DNA of 64,000 nucleotides from Aliamphritea ceti (GTDB lineage: Bacteria > Pseudomonadota > Gammaproteobacteria > Pseudomonadales > Balneatricaceae), in assembly GCF_024347215.1 (NCBI RefSeq), contig NZ_AP025282.1, forward strand, positions 4,588,001 to 4,652,000. Direction: 5' to 3'. Shown piece by piece: positions 26,368 through 34,579 of the stretch. The position numbers were made by a program, and so were the translations under genes. The notes beneath the pieces are model-generated. The model had not been told where the DNA came from, did no database searches, and saw nothing but the letters and a program-made list of their open reading frames with translations. The number at the start of each line of letters is the position of its first letter. The first letter of the stretch is position 1.

Positions 26368-27159
26368 TCATTTAACCGCTTGAGCATGACGCCCCAGCCT
26401 GGACTTCCAGATGCCGTCCAGCACTCCCACTTCAAGTAATGCTTCATATGCAATGTTGAAGGTTTCGATAAGTATTTCTGCTTGCGGATGCTGTTTACTG
26501 ATAATCAAATACTCAGATATAGCCCTAAATGGCTCATCGGCCGTTACAACTGTCTGCTCAGCAGCATTGCCTATGGCTCTTTGTGCAGCACTCCAGCCCA
26601 CCAGATCATTCGATACAACAAAATCCACCCGCTTTGCGGATAGCATTTCGAAACACCCATCCATATCACGTGCTTCATAACGGACCAGTTGTTTCTGCTC
26701 AATCATATATCTGAGTTCCGGCTCAGTCTGATATCCCAGTGGCTGGCAATATGACAAGCCCTCCAAGTCATTCGCTTCCGTGAAATCAAAGGCAGCATCT
26801 CTGTGCATAAACACCCGGATGGTCACCCTGTTCACCGCCCTTGAGTAGAGAAACTGCTCGGCCCGGTCTGCTCCCCAGGCATATGGAAAGGTTGCATCAC
26901 TCTGAACATTCAGAACCCGCTGATAGCCGCGGTTCCAGGGGAAAAAAGATAACTCGGTATGATACCCCATCTCACTAAAGACCCGCTTCACCACCTCAGT
27001 AACGACACCACCTTCTGGCAGTTCGTCACTTACATATGGCGCATAGTCAGGGCCACTGACTAGATTTATGCTTCGATGCGACGCTGTCGCATGGCCAACC
27101 ACAGTGGCCAATAAGATCACCAAACTAAAAACACGTATTACGACGAACCTGAAAATCAT
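26368..27159 (-). CDS. Periplasmic solute-binding protein family 3-like
   Basis: The 263-residue protein has a clear signal peptide (residues 1-26, IRVFSLVILLATVVGHATA). The mature part, from INLVSGPDYAPYV through FFPWNRGYQRVL and EPFRAISEYLIIS, follows the extracellular solute-binding protein family 3 plan of amino-acid ABC systems. No transporter permease or ATPase genes are nearby. It is therefore either an orphan binding protein or a stand-alone periplasmic sensor-like protein, as is common in marine gammaproteobacteria. It lies upstream of the NTF2-like gene on the same strand and diverges from mutS. Confidence 0.82.
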   Translation of the reverse strand: MIFRFVVIRVFSLVILLATVVGHATASHRSINLVSGPDYAPYVSDELPEGGVVTEVVKRVFSEMGYHTELSFFPWNRGYQRVLNVQSDATFPYAWGADRAEQFLYSRAVNRVTIRVFMHRDAAFDFTEANDLEGLSYCQPLGYQTEPELRYMIEQKQLVRYEARDMDGCFEMLSAKRVDFVVSNDLVGWSAAQRAIGNAAEQTVVTADEPFRAISEYLIISKQHPQAEILIETFNIAYEALLEVGVLDGIWKSRLGRHAQAVK

Positions 27160-27402
27160 AGGAAATACACTCTACAACAGATCATTCAAACGTTCTGTTC
27201 GCGCTAAGGATATGAATTTATAACAAATTTCTATAAGCATTGCAGGCGTAAACCAGTCAGAGGTAACAGGTCCTACCTGACCTTCTCTGCTGTATATTTT
27301 TATCCTCATATCAAATACGAATCCTCATGGCGGATTCAGCAGCGATTTGGTAACCTGCTGTGCTCATTAATACCTCTCACATAAGACTCAGTCGCACGAA
27401 TT

Positions 27403-29982
27403 ATGACCGCACAAAACAACGCCGCCGTAAAACATACTCCAATGATGCAACAATATCTGAGCATCAAGGCTGAACACCCTAATCAACTGGTGTTTTACCG
27501 TATGGGGGACTTTTATGAGTTGTTTTACGACGACGCTAAAAAAGCATCGCAACTGTTAGATATCTCTTTAACAGCCCGAGGCAAAAGCGGCGGTAACCCA
27601 ATCCCAATGGCTGGCATTCCGTATCATTCAGCGGACGGTTACATCGCTAAAATTGTTCGTGCCGGCGAATCTGTGGCCATTTGTGAACAGGTTGGCGACC
27701 CAGCCACCAGCAAAGGTCCTGTTGAACGTAAAGTCATGCGGGTAGTTACCCCGGGAACCATCAGTGACGAAGCATTGCTGGATGAGCGCCGGGAAAGCTT
27801 ACTGGTAGCTATTAACCACCAGCAATCCCATTATGGTATCGCGATTGTAGATATCAGCAGCGGTCGGTTCAGCCTCTTAGAGATCCATGGTGATGAAGCT
27901 TTGTATGGTGAGCTTGAACGGCTAAAACCTGCAGAAATTTTGTATAACGATACTGCTTCATTTGGCGAACACCTTAACGGTTACAAAGGCTTACGCCCAC
28001 AAGCACCCTGGCACTTTGAATTAGAAACAGCTGAACGTTTGTTATGCCAGCAATTCCAAACCCAGGACCTCAGCGGCTTTGGTTGCGCTCATGTTCCACT
28101 GGCTCTGGGAGCTGCAGGCTGCCTGTTACAATATGCAAAAGATACACAGAGAACCAATCTGCCACATATACGCCGCCTGATTCTGGAGCAACGGGATGAA
28201 AGCGTTATTCTCGACGCCGCCACCCGAAAAAACCTGGAAATAGATATAAATCTTGCCGGCGGCAAAGAAAATACCCTGGCATCAGTTATCGACAAGACAG
28301 CAACCCCAATGGGCAGCCGGATGTTACGGCGCTGGCTGAACCGCCCGCTGCGTTGCCGTAACACCTTGCAGGGCCGGCAAGCAGCTATTCAATGGTTGAT
28401 GGATAACTACCGTTTTGAACAACTATCACCTGCTCTAAAACAAATCGGTGATATCGAACGGGTGCTGGCACGTATTGCTTTACGCTCAGCACGCCCCCGA
28501 GACCTTGAACGCCTGAAAAACGCCTTTCAAACGCTGCCGGAAGTGCAACAGTTACTTGCCGGTAATCGTCCGGCACGCCTTAGTGAACTCTCCGACAGCG
28601 CCAGTGAGTTCCCCGAACTCAACGAACTGTTACAAACAGCTATCATTGAAAATCCCCCGGTGGTTATACGTGACGGCGGTGTAATAGCTACTGGCTACGA
28701 CAGCGAATTAGACGAGCTTCGCGGCCTCAGTGAAAACGCTGGCAGCTACTTAGTAGAACTCGAGCGCAGAGAACGGGAACGTACTGATATTGCTACCCTA
28801 AAAGTTGGCTATAACAGGGTACACGGTTACTTTATTGAAGTGAGTAAAGCGCAGGCTGTCGATATGCCTGCAGAGTACATTCGACGTCAGACACTCAAAA
28901 ATGCCGAGCGCTATATCACACCGGAACTAAAAGAATTTGAAGACAAAGCGCTCAGCGCCAAAAGCCGTGCCCTCACCCGGGAAAAAGCACTCTACGAAGT
29001 ATTAGTAGAACAACTGGCTGAACAACTTGCGCCACTGCAGGACAGCGCTCAGGCAATTGCCGAGTTGGATGTTCTCTGTAACCTTGCCGAACGGGCAGAC
29101 AGCCTCGAATTTGTTGCACCTGTTCTGATAGACCAACCTCTGATCGAAATTCATCAGGGCCGTCACCCAGTAGTAGAGAGTGTTCTGAATGAGCCTTTTG
29201 TAGCGAATAACCTGACCCTTTCGCCACAAAGACAAATGCTGATAATTACCGGCCCTAACATGGGCGGTAAATCCACCTATATGCGTCAGACAGCCCTGAT
29301 TACCCTGTTAGCGCATATTGGTAGTTACGTCCCTGCTGTGGCCGCTACAATTGGTTTAGTTGACCGAATATTTACCCGTATGGGATCTTCTGACGACTTA
29401 GCAGGCGGACGCTCAACCTTTATGGTTGAAATGACTGAAACAGCTAACATTTTACACAATGCGACCGAGCACAGCCTGGTGCTGATGGATGAAGTCGGTC
29501 GTGGTACCAGTACTTTTGACGGTTTATCCCTAGCTTGGGCGGCGGCAGAATACCTGGCTGATGAAGTCAAAGCTCTGACCCTGTTTGCCACTCATTACTT
29601 TGAACTGACTGTTTTACCTGAGTTAAGTAAAGCCGTATTCAATGTGCACCTGACAGCAATGGAACACAAAGATCACATTGTTTTCATGCACGAAGTACAG
29701 GAAGGTCCCGCCAGCCAAAGCTATGGTTTACAGGTAGCTCAGCTAGCAGGTGTCCCGCAGCACGTTATTCAGCGAGCCAAGCAAAAACTGGTACAACTGG
29801 AAGATGATACCGGACACAGTGAACACAAACGTCAAACGCCACCTATGCAGGAAGACTTATTTTTCGCACCTAAGCCCCACCCTGCTCTGACGTCTTTACA
29901 GGAACTTAACCCAGACGACCTTTCACCACGGGAAGCGCTGGAACAGCTATATGCTCTGAAGCAAGCAGCCATGCGGCAGTAA
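27403..29982 (+). CDS. mutS: DNA mismatch repair protein MutS
   Basis: Recognises mispairs and starts methyl-directed repair with MutL. The 859-residue protein has the N-terminal mismatch-binding Phe-x-Glu in MGDFYELF (Phe37, Glu39; E. coli Phe36/Glu38), connector and clamp domains, and a C-terminal ATPase with Walker A GPNMGGKST near 617 and Walker B LVLMDEVGRGTSTFDG. The C-terminal dimer helix region is also present. The length matches E. coli (853). It stands alone between a divergent binding-protein gene and a convergent T-fold gene. Confidence 0.99.
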   Translation: MTAQNNAAVKHTPMMQQYLSIKAEHPNQLVFYRMGDFYELFYDDAKKASQLLDISLTARGKSGGNPIPMAGIPYHSADGYIAKIVRAGESVAICEQVGDPATSKGPVERKVMRVVTPGTISDEALLDERRESLLVAINHQQSHYGIAIVDISSGRFSLLEIHGDEALYGELERLKPAEILYNDTASFGEHLNGYKGLRPQAPWHFELETAERLLCQQFQTQDLSGFGCAHVPLALGAAGCLLQYAKDTQRTNLPHIRRLILEQRDESVILDAATRKNLEIDINLAGGKENTLASVIDKTATPMGSRMLRRWLNRPLRCRNTLQGRQAAIQWLMDNYRFEQLSPALKQIGDIERVLARIALRSARPRDLERLKNAFQTLPEVQQLLAGNRPARLSELSDSASEFPELNELLQTAIIENPPVVIRDGGVIATGYDSELDELRGLSENAGSYLVELERRERERTDIATLKVGYNRVHGYFIEVSKAQAVDMPAEYIRRQTLKNAERYITPELKEFEDKALSAKSRALTREKALYEVLVEQLAEQLAPLQDSAQAIAELDVLCNLAERADSLEFVAPVLIDQPLIEIHQGRHPVVESVLNEPFVANNLTLSPQRQMLIITGPNMGGKSTYMRQTALITLLAHIGSYVPAVAATIGLVDRIFTRMGSSDDLAGGRSTFMVEMTETANILHNATEHSLVLMDEVGRGTSTFDGLSLAWAAAEYLADEVKALTLFATHYFELTVLPELSKAVFNVHLTAMEHKDHIVFMHEVQEGPASQSYGLQVAQLAGVPQHVIQRAKQKLVQLEDDTGHSEHKRQTPPMQEDLFFAPKPHPALTSLQELNPDDLSPREALEQLYALKQAAMRQ

Positions 29983-30004
29983 GATACAACAGAGCAACAG
30001 ACAC

Positions 30005-30032
30005 AAAAAAAGCTGCCAATGGCAGCTTTTTT
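30005..30032. terminator. Bidirectional terminator between mutS and the PTPS-like gene
   Basis: The stem AAAAAAGCTGCC/GGCAGCTTTTTT around an AAT loop is flanked by A and T runs on both sides, so it can stop both the mutS transcript and the convergent minus-strand gene. Confidence 0.88.
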
Positions 30033-30051
30033 AGTTTTATAACAGCAATAT

Positions 30052-30888
30052 TTAAGCAGTCGCAATCGCGCCTTTACCAACACCTTCATACGCACGCACC
30101 AGAACTTCATGTTCAGGATTTGCTTGTTTTACCTGCTCAGCCAAATGACAGGCAATTTGCTCAACCGTAGTCTCCGTATCCATCAGATGACAGCGACTGG
30201 CTGGCAGTTTGATTTCAAACTCACCCTGCGGCGCGGTGTAGCTGTAGTGATGTAACTCGCCTTCGCCCGTTTGTAAATGACTACGGGTGCCAATATAAAT
30301 ATCACGAAAATTTTCTGCCCAGCGCGCTTCTTCTTCACTGCTGCGCTGACCGTCTAAGAAAATCTCAATACGGGAACGATGGCCGTGAGCAATACGCTGA
30401 CAGTTACCATCATGCTGCTGTAAACCGTGACTGTAATGGTAGTAAGCCCCCTGAATACTCTCAGGTATAAAGCTAATCTCCAGCCCTTTAACTTCATCCG
30501 GAAACAGTTCCAGGAGCTGATCTTTACACCAACGGGCTAACCCTTCGGGTGTAATAGCATCCAGCTCGACTAATACTATCGCCTCGCGTGGCGAACGGCA
30601 GTAGAAGCTCTCACCTTCCGGGTACTTCCAGGCAATCTCTGTTTGCTGCGGGTCTTGCTGCAATACCAGATCATCCATACCTGTCGGTACGACCAGAGCA
30701 TGATCAATGCAATCATCAAACCAACGTTTCACGGCTTTCTTTACGATACCAAAATCGCAAATCATCCCCTGTTCATTGAGGCTGCCATCCAGCACCAACT
30801 GTACCAGCCAGGACTCTCCCAACAGGCCTCGCTGGCCATCCAGATATGAAAAATCGACATTGGTTAAATTATCAACAAACAGCTTCAC
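30052..30888 (-). CDS. Two-domain 6-pyruvoyl-tetrahydropterin synthase/QueD-like protein
   Basis: A 278-residue T-fold protein about twice the length of QueD. The N-terminal half keeps the GMICDFGIVKKAV and IDHALVV segments but has Ser and Trp where the zinc histidines of HGH should be (GLLGESWLVQLV). The C-terminal half has HYSHGLQQHDGNC and IAHGHRSRIEIFLDG, that is His, Cys and the HGH pair, plus the late Glu in RAYEGVGKG, but lacks a recognisable DF..K/DH segment. The active site may therefore be shared between half-domains. Likely chemistry is on dihydroneopterin triphosphate, in queuosine or pterin metabolism, but no queuosine genes are near. Convergent with mutS. Confidence 0.75.
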   Translation of the reverse strand: MKLFVDNLTNVDFSYLDGQRGLLGESWLVQLVLDGSLNEQGMICDFGIVKKAVKRWFDDCIDHALVVPTGMDDLVLQQDPQQTEIAWKYPEGESFYCRSPREAIVLVELDAITPEGLARWCKDQLLELFPDEVKGLEISFIPESIQGAYYHYSHGLQQHDGNCQRIAHGHRSRIEIFLDGQRSSEEEARWAENFRDIYIGTRSHLQTGEGELHHYSYTAPQGEFEIKLPASRCHLMDTETTVEQIACHLAEQVKQANPEHEVLVRAYEGVGKGAIATA

Positions 30889-31031
30889 GTAGGTTCACAC
30901 AGAATTGGTTATTAAATGGGCCGCTATATTAGCTCAATCTGAAAGCTTTTGCATGATTCAGACGTACAACTCTGAGGCCAGACTGAGGTATAATCCCGGC
31001 TTTATCCATTACAGCGGTAACCATTCAGATA

Positions 31032-31724
31032 ATGCGACTCGACAAATACCTCAGCCAGGCAACCGGCCTGCCCCGCAGTCAGGTTAAACGCCTCATTAAG
31101 AGTCAGAAAGTACGGCTCAACGACAAGGTGAATCAGGACCACGGCTTTCAGGTTAAAACCGGTGACCTGGTGTTGCTCGACGGCCGGGAAATTCCACCCC
31201 CTGGCCCACGCTATCTGATGTTACATAAACCGCAGGACACAATTTGTGCTACAGAAGATCAGGAACACCCAACAGTGCTTGATCTGCTGGAGCTGGAAAA
31301 CGTCAAAAATCTGCACCCCGCCGGACGTTTGGACATCGACACGACCGGACTGGTACTCATCACCGACGATGGGCAGTGGTCGCACCGCATCACATCACCA
31401 CGTCACCGTTGCGACAAGGTGTATCTAGTTACGACTGAAGACCCTATCAGCCCGGAAACAGCGCCTGCTTTTGCAGAGGGTCTTATGCTGCGTAATGAAG
31501 AAGAACCTACCTTACCGGCTACGCTTGAGTTGCTTGATGAGCATCACGCCCGCGTAACCCTGCAGGAAGGCCGCTATCACCAGGTAAAGCGCATGTTCGC
31601 AGCAATGGGGAACAAAGTTGCAGGCCTGCACCGCGAAAGCGTTGGTGGCATTGTGCTGGATGAAGATCTGGAGCCAGGTGAGTTCCGTTTTCTGACTGCC
31701 GAAGAGGTTGCCAGCATCCGATGA
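31032..31724 (+). CDS. rsuA: 16S rRNA pseudouridine-516 synthase RsuA
   Basis: Isomerises U516 of 16S rRNA. The 230-residue protein (E. coli 231) begins MRLDKYLSQATGLPRSQVKR, an S4-like RNA-binding domain (about 1-60). The catalytic domain has GRLDIDTTGLVLITDDG, where the Asp after RL is the catalytic residue, and later EGRYHQVKRMFAAMG. RluE/RluB-type synthases are the alternatives; length and N-terminus favour RsuA. Its stop overlaps the rsmC start by 4 bp (ATGA), pairing two small-subunit rRNA modification genes. Confidence 0.9.
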   Translation: MRLDKYLSQATGLPRSQVKRLIKSQKVRLNDKVNQDHGFQVKTGDLVLLDGREIPPPGPRYLMLHKPQDTICATEDQEHPTVLDLLELENVKNLHPAGRLDIDTTGLVLITDDGQWSHRITSPRHRCDKVYLVTTEDPISPETAPAFAEGLMLRNEEEPTLPATLELLDEHHARVTLQEGRYHQVKRMFAAMGNKVAGLHRESVGGIVLDEDLEPGEFRFLTAEEVASIR

Positions 31725-32773
31725 AAGATTTCGCTTTTGATCTGTTACGCCCGGAACTGGCCCAGGCCACTGGCACAACACTTTGGATTGCTGATGAAAA
31801 TGCACTGCAACCCGAATTGGCGATTACTCCCCGGAATAATGTAACTGTTATCAGTAACCGGATAGATCTTACCGATTCTCTGACGGAACAGGGTTGGCAA
31901 TGCCGTTTCAGTGATTTTAATTTTTCAGAATACGCTGACGGTAGCATCGATACACTTATCTACCGGGTATCTAAAGAGAAACCGATTGTTCATCATGTTA
32001 TCAATCAGGCAATACGGCTGCTCAGGCCCGACGGCAAACTGTTTATCGCCGGACTGAAAAACGAAGGCATCAAGACCTATCTTGATAAAGCTAAAAAACG
32101 CTTTGCCGGAAACATGCAAACCGAAAAGTCCGATAAGAACACCTGGATGGGCATTCTAACCCGACCAGACGCGTGCGATACTGACTCACTCGATGATCAG
32201 GATTACCCTGTGTTGCGTGACGTCGCCAGCGATGAGACTTATCACTATTACAGCAAACCCGGTGTGTTTGGCTGGAATAAAATTGATAAGGGCAGCGAGT
32301 ATCTGATCGAACAGTTGGGGCGTTTTACTGAACGTCTAAAACAACCCGCAACACGGATTTTGGATCTGGGCTGTGGTTACGGCTACCTGGCTATGAATTG
32401 TGCCAGCGATGATTGTTTTGTTACCGCCACAGATAACAATGCAACAGCCCTGCAGGCCTGTCAGGAAAACTTCTCTCGACATAAGATTAACGGTGAAGTC
32501 ATCCCGGCAAACTGTGCTGAAGGCATCGACAGCCGTTATCCAATGATTATCTGTAATCCTCCGTTCCACCAGGGATTCAGTGTTACCGGAGATCTGACAG
32601 ATATATTTTTACGGGCAACCCGGCGCAGACTCGAAAATGACGGCATTGCAGCCTTCGTAACAAACCTGCACATTCCACTGGAGCGTAAAGCCAGTGCGCA
32701 CTTTAACCGGGTTGAAACTCTCGCTGATAATGGTAGCTTCAAGCTGGTATTACTGGCGAAACCTAAACGTTAA
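31721..32773 (+). CDS. rsmC: 16S rRNA (guanine-1207-N2)-methyltransferase RsmC
   Basis: Methylates G1207 in helix 34 of 16S rRNA. The 350-residue protein (E. coli 343) shows the double-domain plan: a degenerate N-terminal methyltransferase-like half and a C-terminal SAM-binding half. The C-terminal half has ILDLGCGYGYLAMNCA (motif I), the catalytic ICNPPFHQGF (NPPF, motif IV) and GVFGWNKIDKGSEYL before motif I. It is translationally coupled to rsuA by a 4-bp overlap. Confidence 0.93.
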   Translation: MKDFAFDLLRPELAQATGTTLWIADENALQPELAITPRNNVTVISNRIDLTDSLTEQGWQCRFSDFNFSEYADGSIDTLIYRVSKEKPIVHHVINQAIRLLRPDGKLFIAGLKNEGIKTYLDKAKKRFAGNMQTEKSDKNTWMGILTRPDACDTDSLDDQDYPVLRDVASDETYHYYSKPGVFGWNKIDKGSEYLIEQLGRFTERLKQPATRILDLGCGYGYLAMNCASDDCFVTATDNNATALQACQENFSRHKINGEVIPANCAEGIDSRYPMIICNPPFHQGFSVTGDLTDIFLRATRRRLENDGIAAFVTNLHIPLERKASAHFNRVETLADNGSFKLVLLAKPKR

Positions 32774-32800
32774 TTTAACTCATACTTTGTAGGACATAAG

Positions 32801-33481
32801 ATGGCTTTTACCTATCTCAAGCAAACCTGGTTCTTCTTCAAGATGAATCTGCTTGCCATCATCAAAATACAGCTGCCGTTTATCATTATCCTCAATATTA
32901 TCGGCACCATTGTACTTGGCTCACTGGATGGCGAACGCTCAGAAATAGATCCTTCTGTGATGATGCTGTCACTGGTCAGCCTGCTTTTTTTACCGCTTTA
33001 CTGGGGAGCAACTATTGCCTACCTGAACTCAGTGGTTGAAGACCGTCCACTAACAGCCTTTCAGGCATTACAACTAAGCTTGTCACGCTGGGGCTCTATG
33101 TTCCTCACCTACTTCATTTCCGGTGCAGGCATTGTCTTAGGTCTGATGTGTTTTATTATTCCGGGGTTATACCTGACCGTTCGCTGGTCCTTCGCTGATT
33201 ATCACTGTATGTTGGAAAAATCATCGCCTGTTGAAGCCATGAAAGATAGCTGGGATACCACCCGGGAGTACTTTTGGGATCTTCTGACCGGCCTTGTATG
33301 CCTGTTCGTACTGATCACTGGTGCAAACGTCGCTGTTAGCTGGTTATTCAGCACTATGGGGATTGATTCAATAGTTGTGCGATCGCTTCAGGATATTTTC
33401 TTCGGCTTCCTAAACTGCCTGTTTATGATTTACGGTTTCCGGGTATTCTGCGTTATGCGTGAAGCTCAAAACCAAGACTGA
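32801..33481 (+). CDS. YciC/UPF0259-like integral membrane protein
   Basis: A 226-residue inner-membrane protein with about five or six hydrophobic segments. The sequence CFIIPGLYLTVRWSFADY is characteristic of the YciC/UPF0259 group and of related membrane domains fused to glycerophosphodiesterases. Its biochemical role is unknown. AGGACATAAG gives a plausible ribosome-binding site. It lies 27 bp after rsmC and ends at a terminator, so it may be the last gene of the rsuA-rsmC transcript. Confidence 0.75.
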   Translation: MAFTYLKQTWFFFKMNLLAIIKIQLPFIIILNIIGTIVLGSLDGERSEIDPSVMMLSLVSLLFLPLYWGATIAYLNSVVEDRPLTAFQALQLSLSRWGSMFLTYFISGAGIVLGLMCFIIPGLYLTVRWSFADYHCMLEKSSPVEAMKDSWDTTREYFWDLLTGLVCLFVLITGANVAVSWLFSTMGIDSIVVRSLQDIFFGFLNCLFMIYGFRVFCVMREAQNQD

Positions 33482-33487
33482 CATCCA

Positions 33488-33518
33488 TAAAAAAGGCCAC
33501 ACTTCGTGGCCTTTTTTA
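33488..33518. terminator. Bidirectional terminator
   Basis: The stem AAAAAAGGCCAC/GTGGCCTTTTTT around an ACTTC loop lies between the plus-strand membrane protein gene and the minus-strand thioredoxin-like gene. It serves both. Confidence 0.9.
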
Positions 33519-33532
33519 ATCATTCTCTGCAA

Positions 33533-34075
33533 CTAGCCTTCGGCCAGCAGCTGACGAATATCCGCTTCTATCGCATTGGCCTGCGCAGTATTTGCATGCG
33601 TCTCACCAATATAAACTGATCGCACACGTCCCTGCTTATCAAGCAGATAAAATGCTGGCCAGTAACGGTTTCCCATCGCTCGCCAATAGGCAAAATCATT
33701 ATCCATCATCACCGGATGATGAAGCTCAAATTCCTTTATCTTCTCAGCGACGTTATCCCTGACTTTTTCATGATCAAACTCAGGTGTATGAATGCCCAAT
33801 ACAGTGAAACTTTCACCTGCAAAGGTTTTCTCCAAAGCATTTAACCAGGGAAATGAGCGATAACAGTTCCAGCAATCAAACGTCCAGAAATCCAGCAGCA
33901 CAACTTTTCCACTCAAGTCCTGCAGACTGAGTGGCTCACTGTTTAACCAGGCCTGGGGATCAGTCTGAGTCAACGCCGGCGCTGGTACCCGCTGTTTAAG
34001 CTGTCCAGCCTGCAAAACACTGCTCATCATTAAGACGCCAAACGCCAGTAAGACAGCACGCATAAGGTTCGGCAT
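33533..34075 (-). CDS. Periplasmic thioredoxin-like (TlpA/DipZ-type) protein
   Basis: The 180-residue protein has a signal peptide (about 1-23, LLAFGVLMMSSVLQAG). The thioredoxin fold carries WTFDCWNCYRSFPWL: a CxxC redox motif (CWNC) within the AhpC/TSA/TlpA pattern, then GIHTPEFDHEKV and the cis-Pro region RYWPAFYLLD. It is therefore a periplasmic thiol-disulfide protein, perhaps a reductant or cytochrome/oxidase assembly helper. A good GAGGAAA precedes the ATG. It is divergent from the Fur-box gene, whose operator lies about 120 bp from this start, so co-regulation by iron is possible but not shown. Confidence 0.82.
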   Translation of the reverse strand: MPNLMRAVLLAFGVLMMSSVLQAGQLKQRVPAPALTQTDPQAWLNSEPLSLQDLSGKVVLLDFWTFDCWNCYRSFPWLNALEKTFAGESFTVLGIHTPEFDHEKVRDNVAEKIKEFELHHPVMMDNDFAYWRAMGNRYWPAFYLLDKQGRVRSVYIGETHANTAQANAIEADIRQLLAEG

Positions 34076-34193
34076 AGATTTTTCCTCTCGTCGACATACG
34101 TCGGCTCACCCTCGCAAGGTTAATTCTGTGACTGCAAATAATGCTGTCAGTTCCGACAAGTCAATTTTCACTTGCAACATGTCTGATTTTATA

Positions 34194-34212
34194 GATAATG
34201 ATAACCATTATC
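34194..34212 (+). promoter_or_regulatory. Fur box (iron-regulated operator)
   Basis: GATAATGATAACCATTATC matches the 19-bp Fur consensus at 18 of 19 positions. It lies 22 bp before the ATG of the small cysteine-containing protein and overlaps an AT-rich -10-like GATAAT. TTGCAA 15 bp upstream (34173-34178) could be the -35. Binding here would block transcription in iron-replete cells. Confidence 0.9.
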
Positions 34213-34233
34213 ATTTAGTTAAAAGGAATTGCC

Positions 34234-34578
34234 ATGACCGCTCTGGCCATTAATGCCTGGTTAAACACACCGCTGCCAAGTATCAGCCTGACAAACTCAA
34301 TTTCAGGCCAGCTCATTGCCTGCTGGCAGGGTGAAGCAGTTCAGCAATTATTCGATGATGGTATCCTCACACTAACAGAGCTCCACAGCTCTGACCGCAA
34401 TACACTGTCGCGCCTTTCCCACGACTTACTGCTCATGGCTTGTGCCAGCAGCCTGTGCCATCGCCAGGGCGATGGCTGCTTTAACTGTATAACAGGACGC
34501 CTGCTACAAAGTTATATGCAACACAACCGTAGTCAGAACAGCAGCAAACAATATGTACCATTAACAATGGCAGGCTAA
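34234..34578 (+). CDS. Small Fur-regulated protein of unknown function
   Basis: A 114-residue protein that I do not recognise. No signal peptide or membrane helix is seen. Four cysteines fall within a short stretch (MACASSLCHRQGDGCFNC), spaced C-x5-C-x6-C-x2-C, which could hold a metal or an iron-sulfur centre or be redox active. AAGGAATT gives a good ribosome-binding site 6 bases before the ATG. The near-perfect Fur box just upstream predicts expression under iron starvation. It is followed on the opposite strand, 2 bp past its stop, by the end of the PAS-GGDEF-EAL gene. Confidence 0.75.
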   Translation: MTALAINAWLNTPLPSISLTNSISGQLIACWQGEAVQQLFDDGILTLTELHSSDRNTLSRLSHDLLLMACASSLCHRQGDGCFNCITGRLLQSYMQHNRSQNSSKQYVPLTMAG

Positions 34579-34579
34579 A

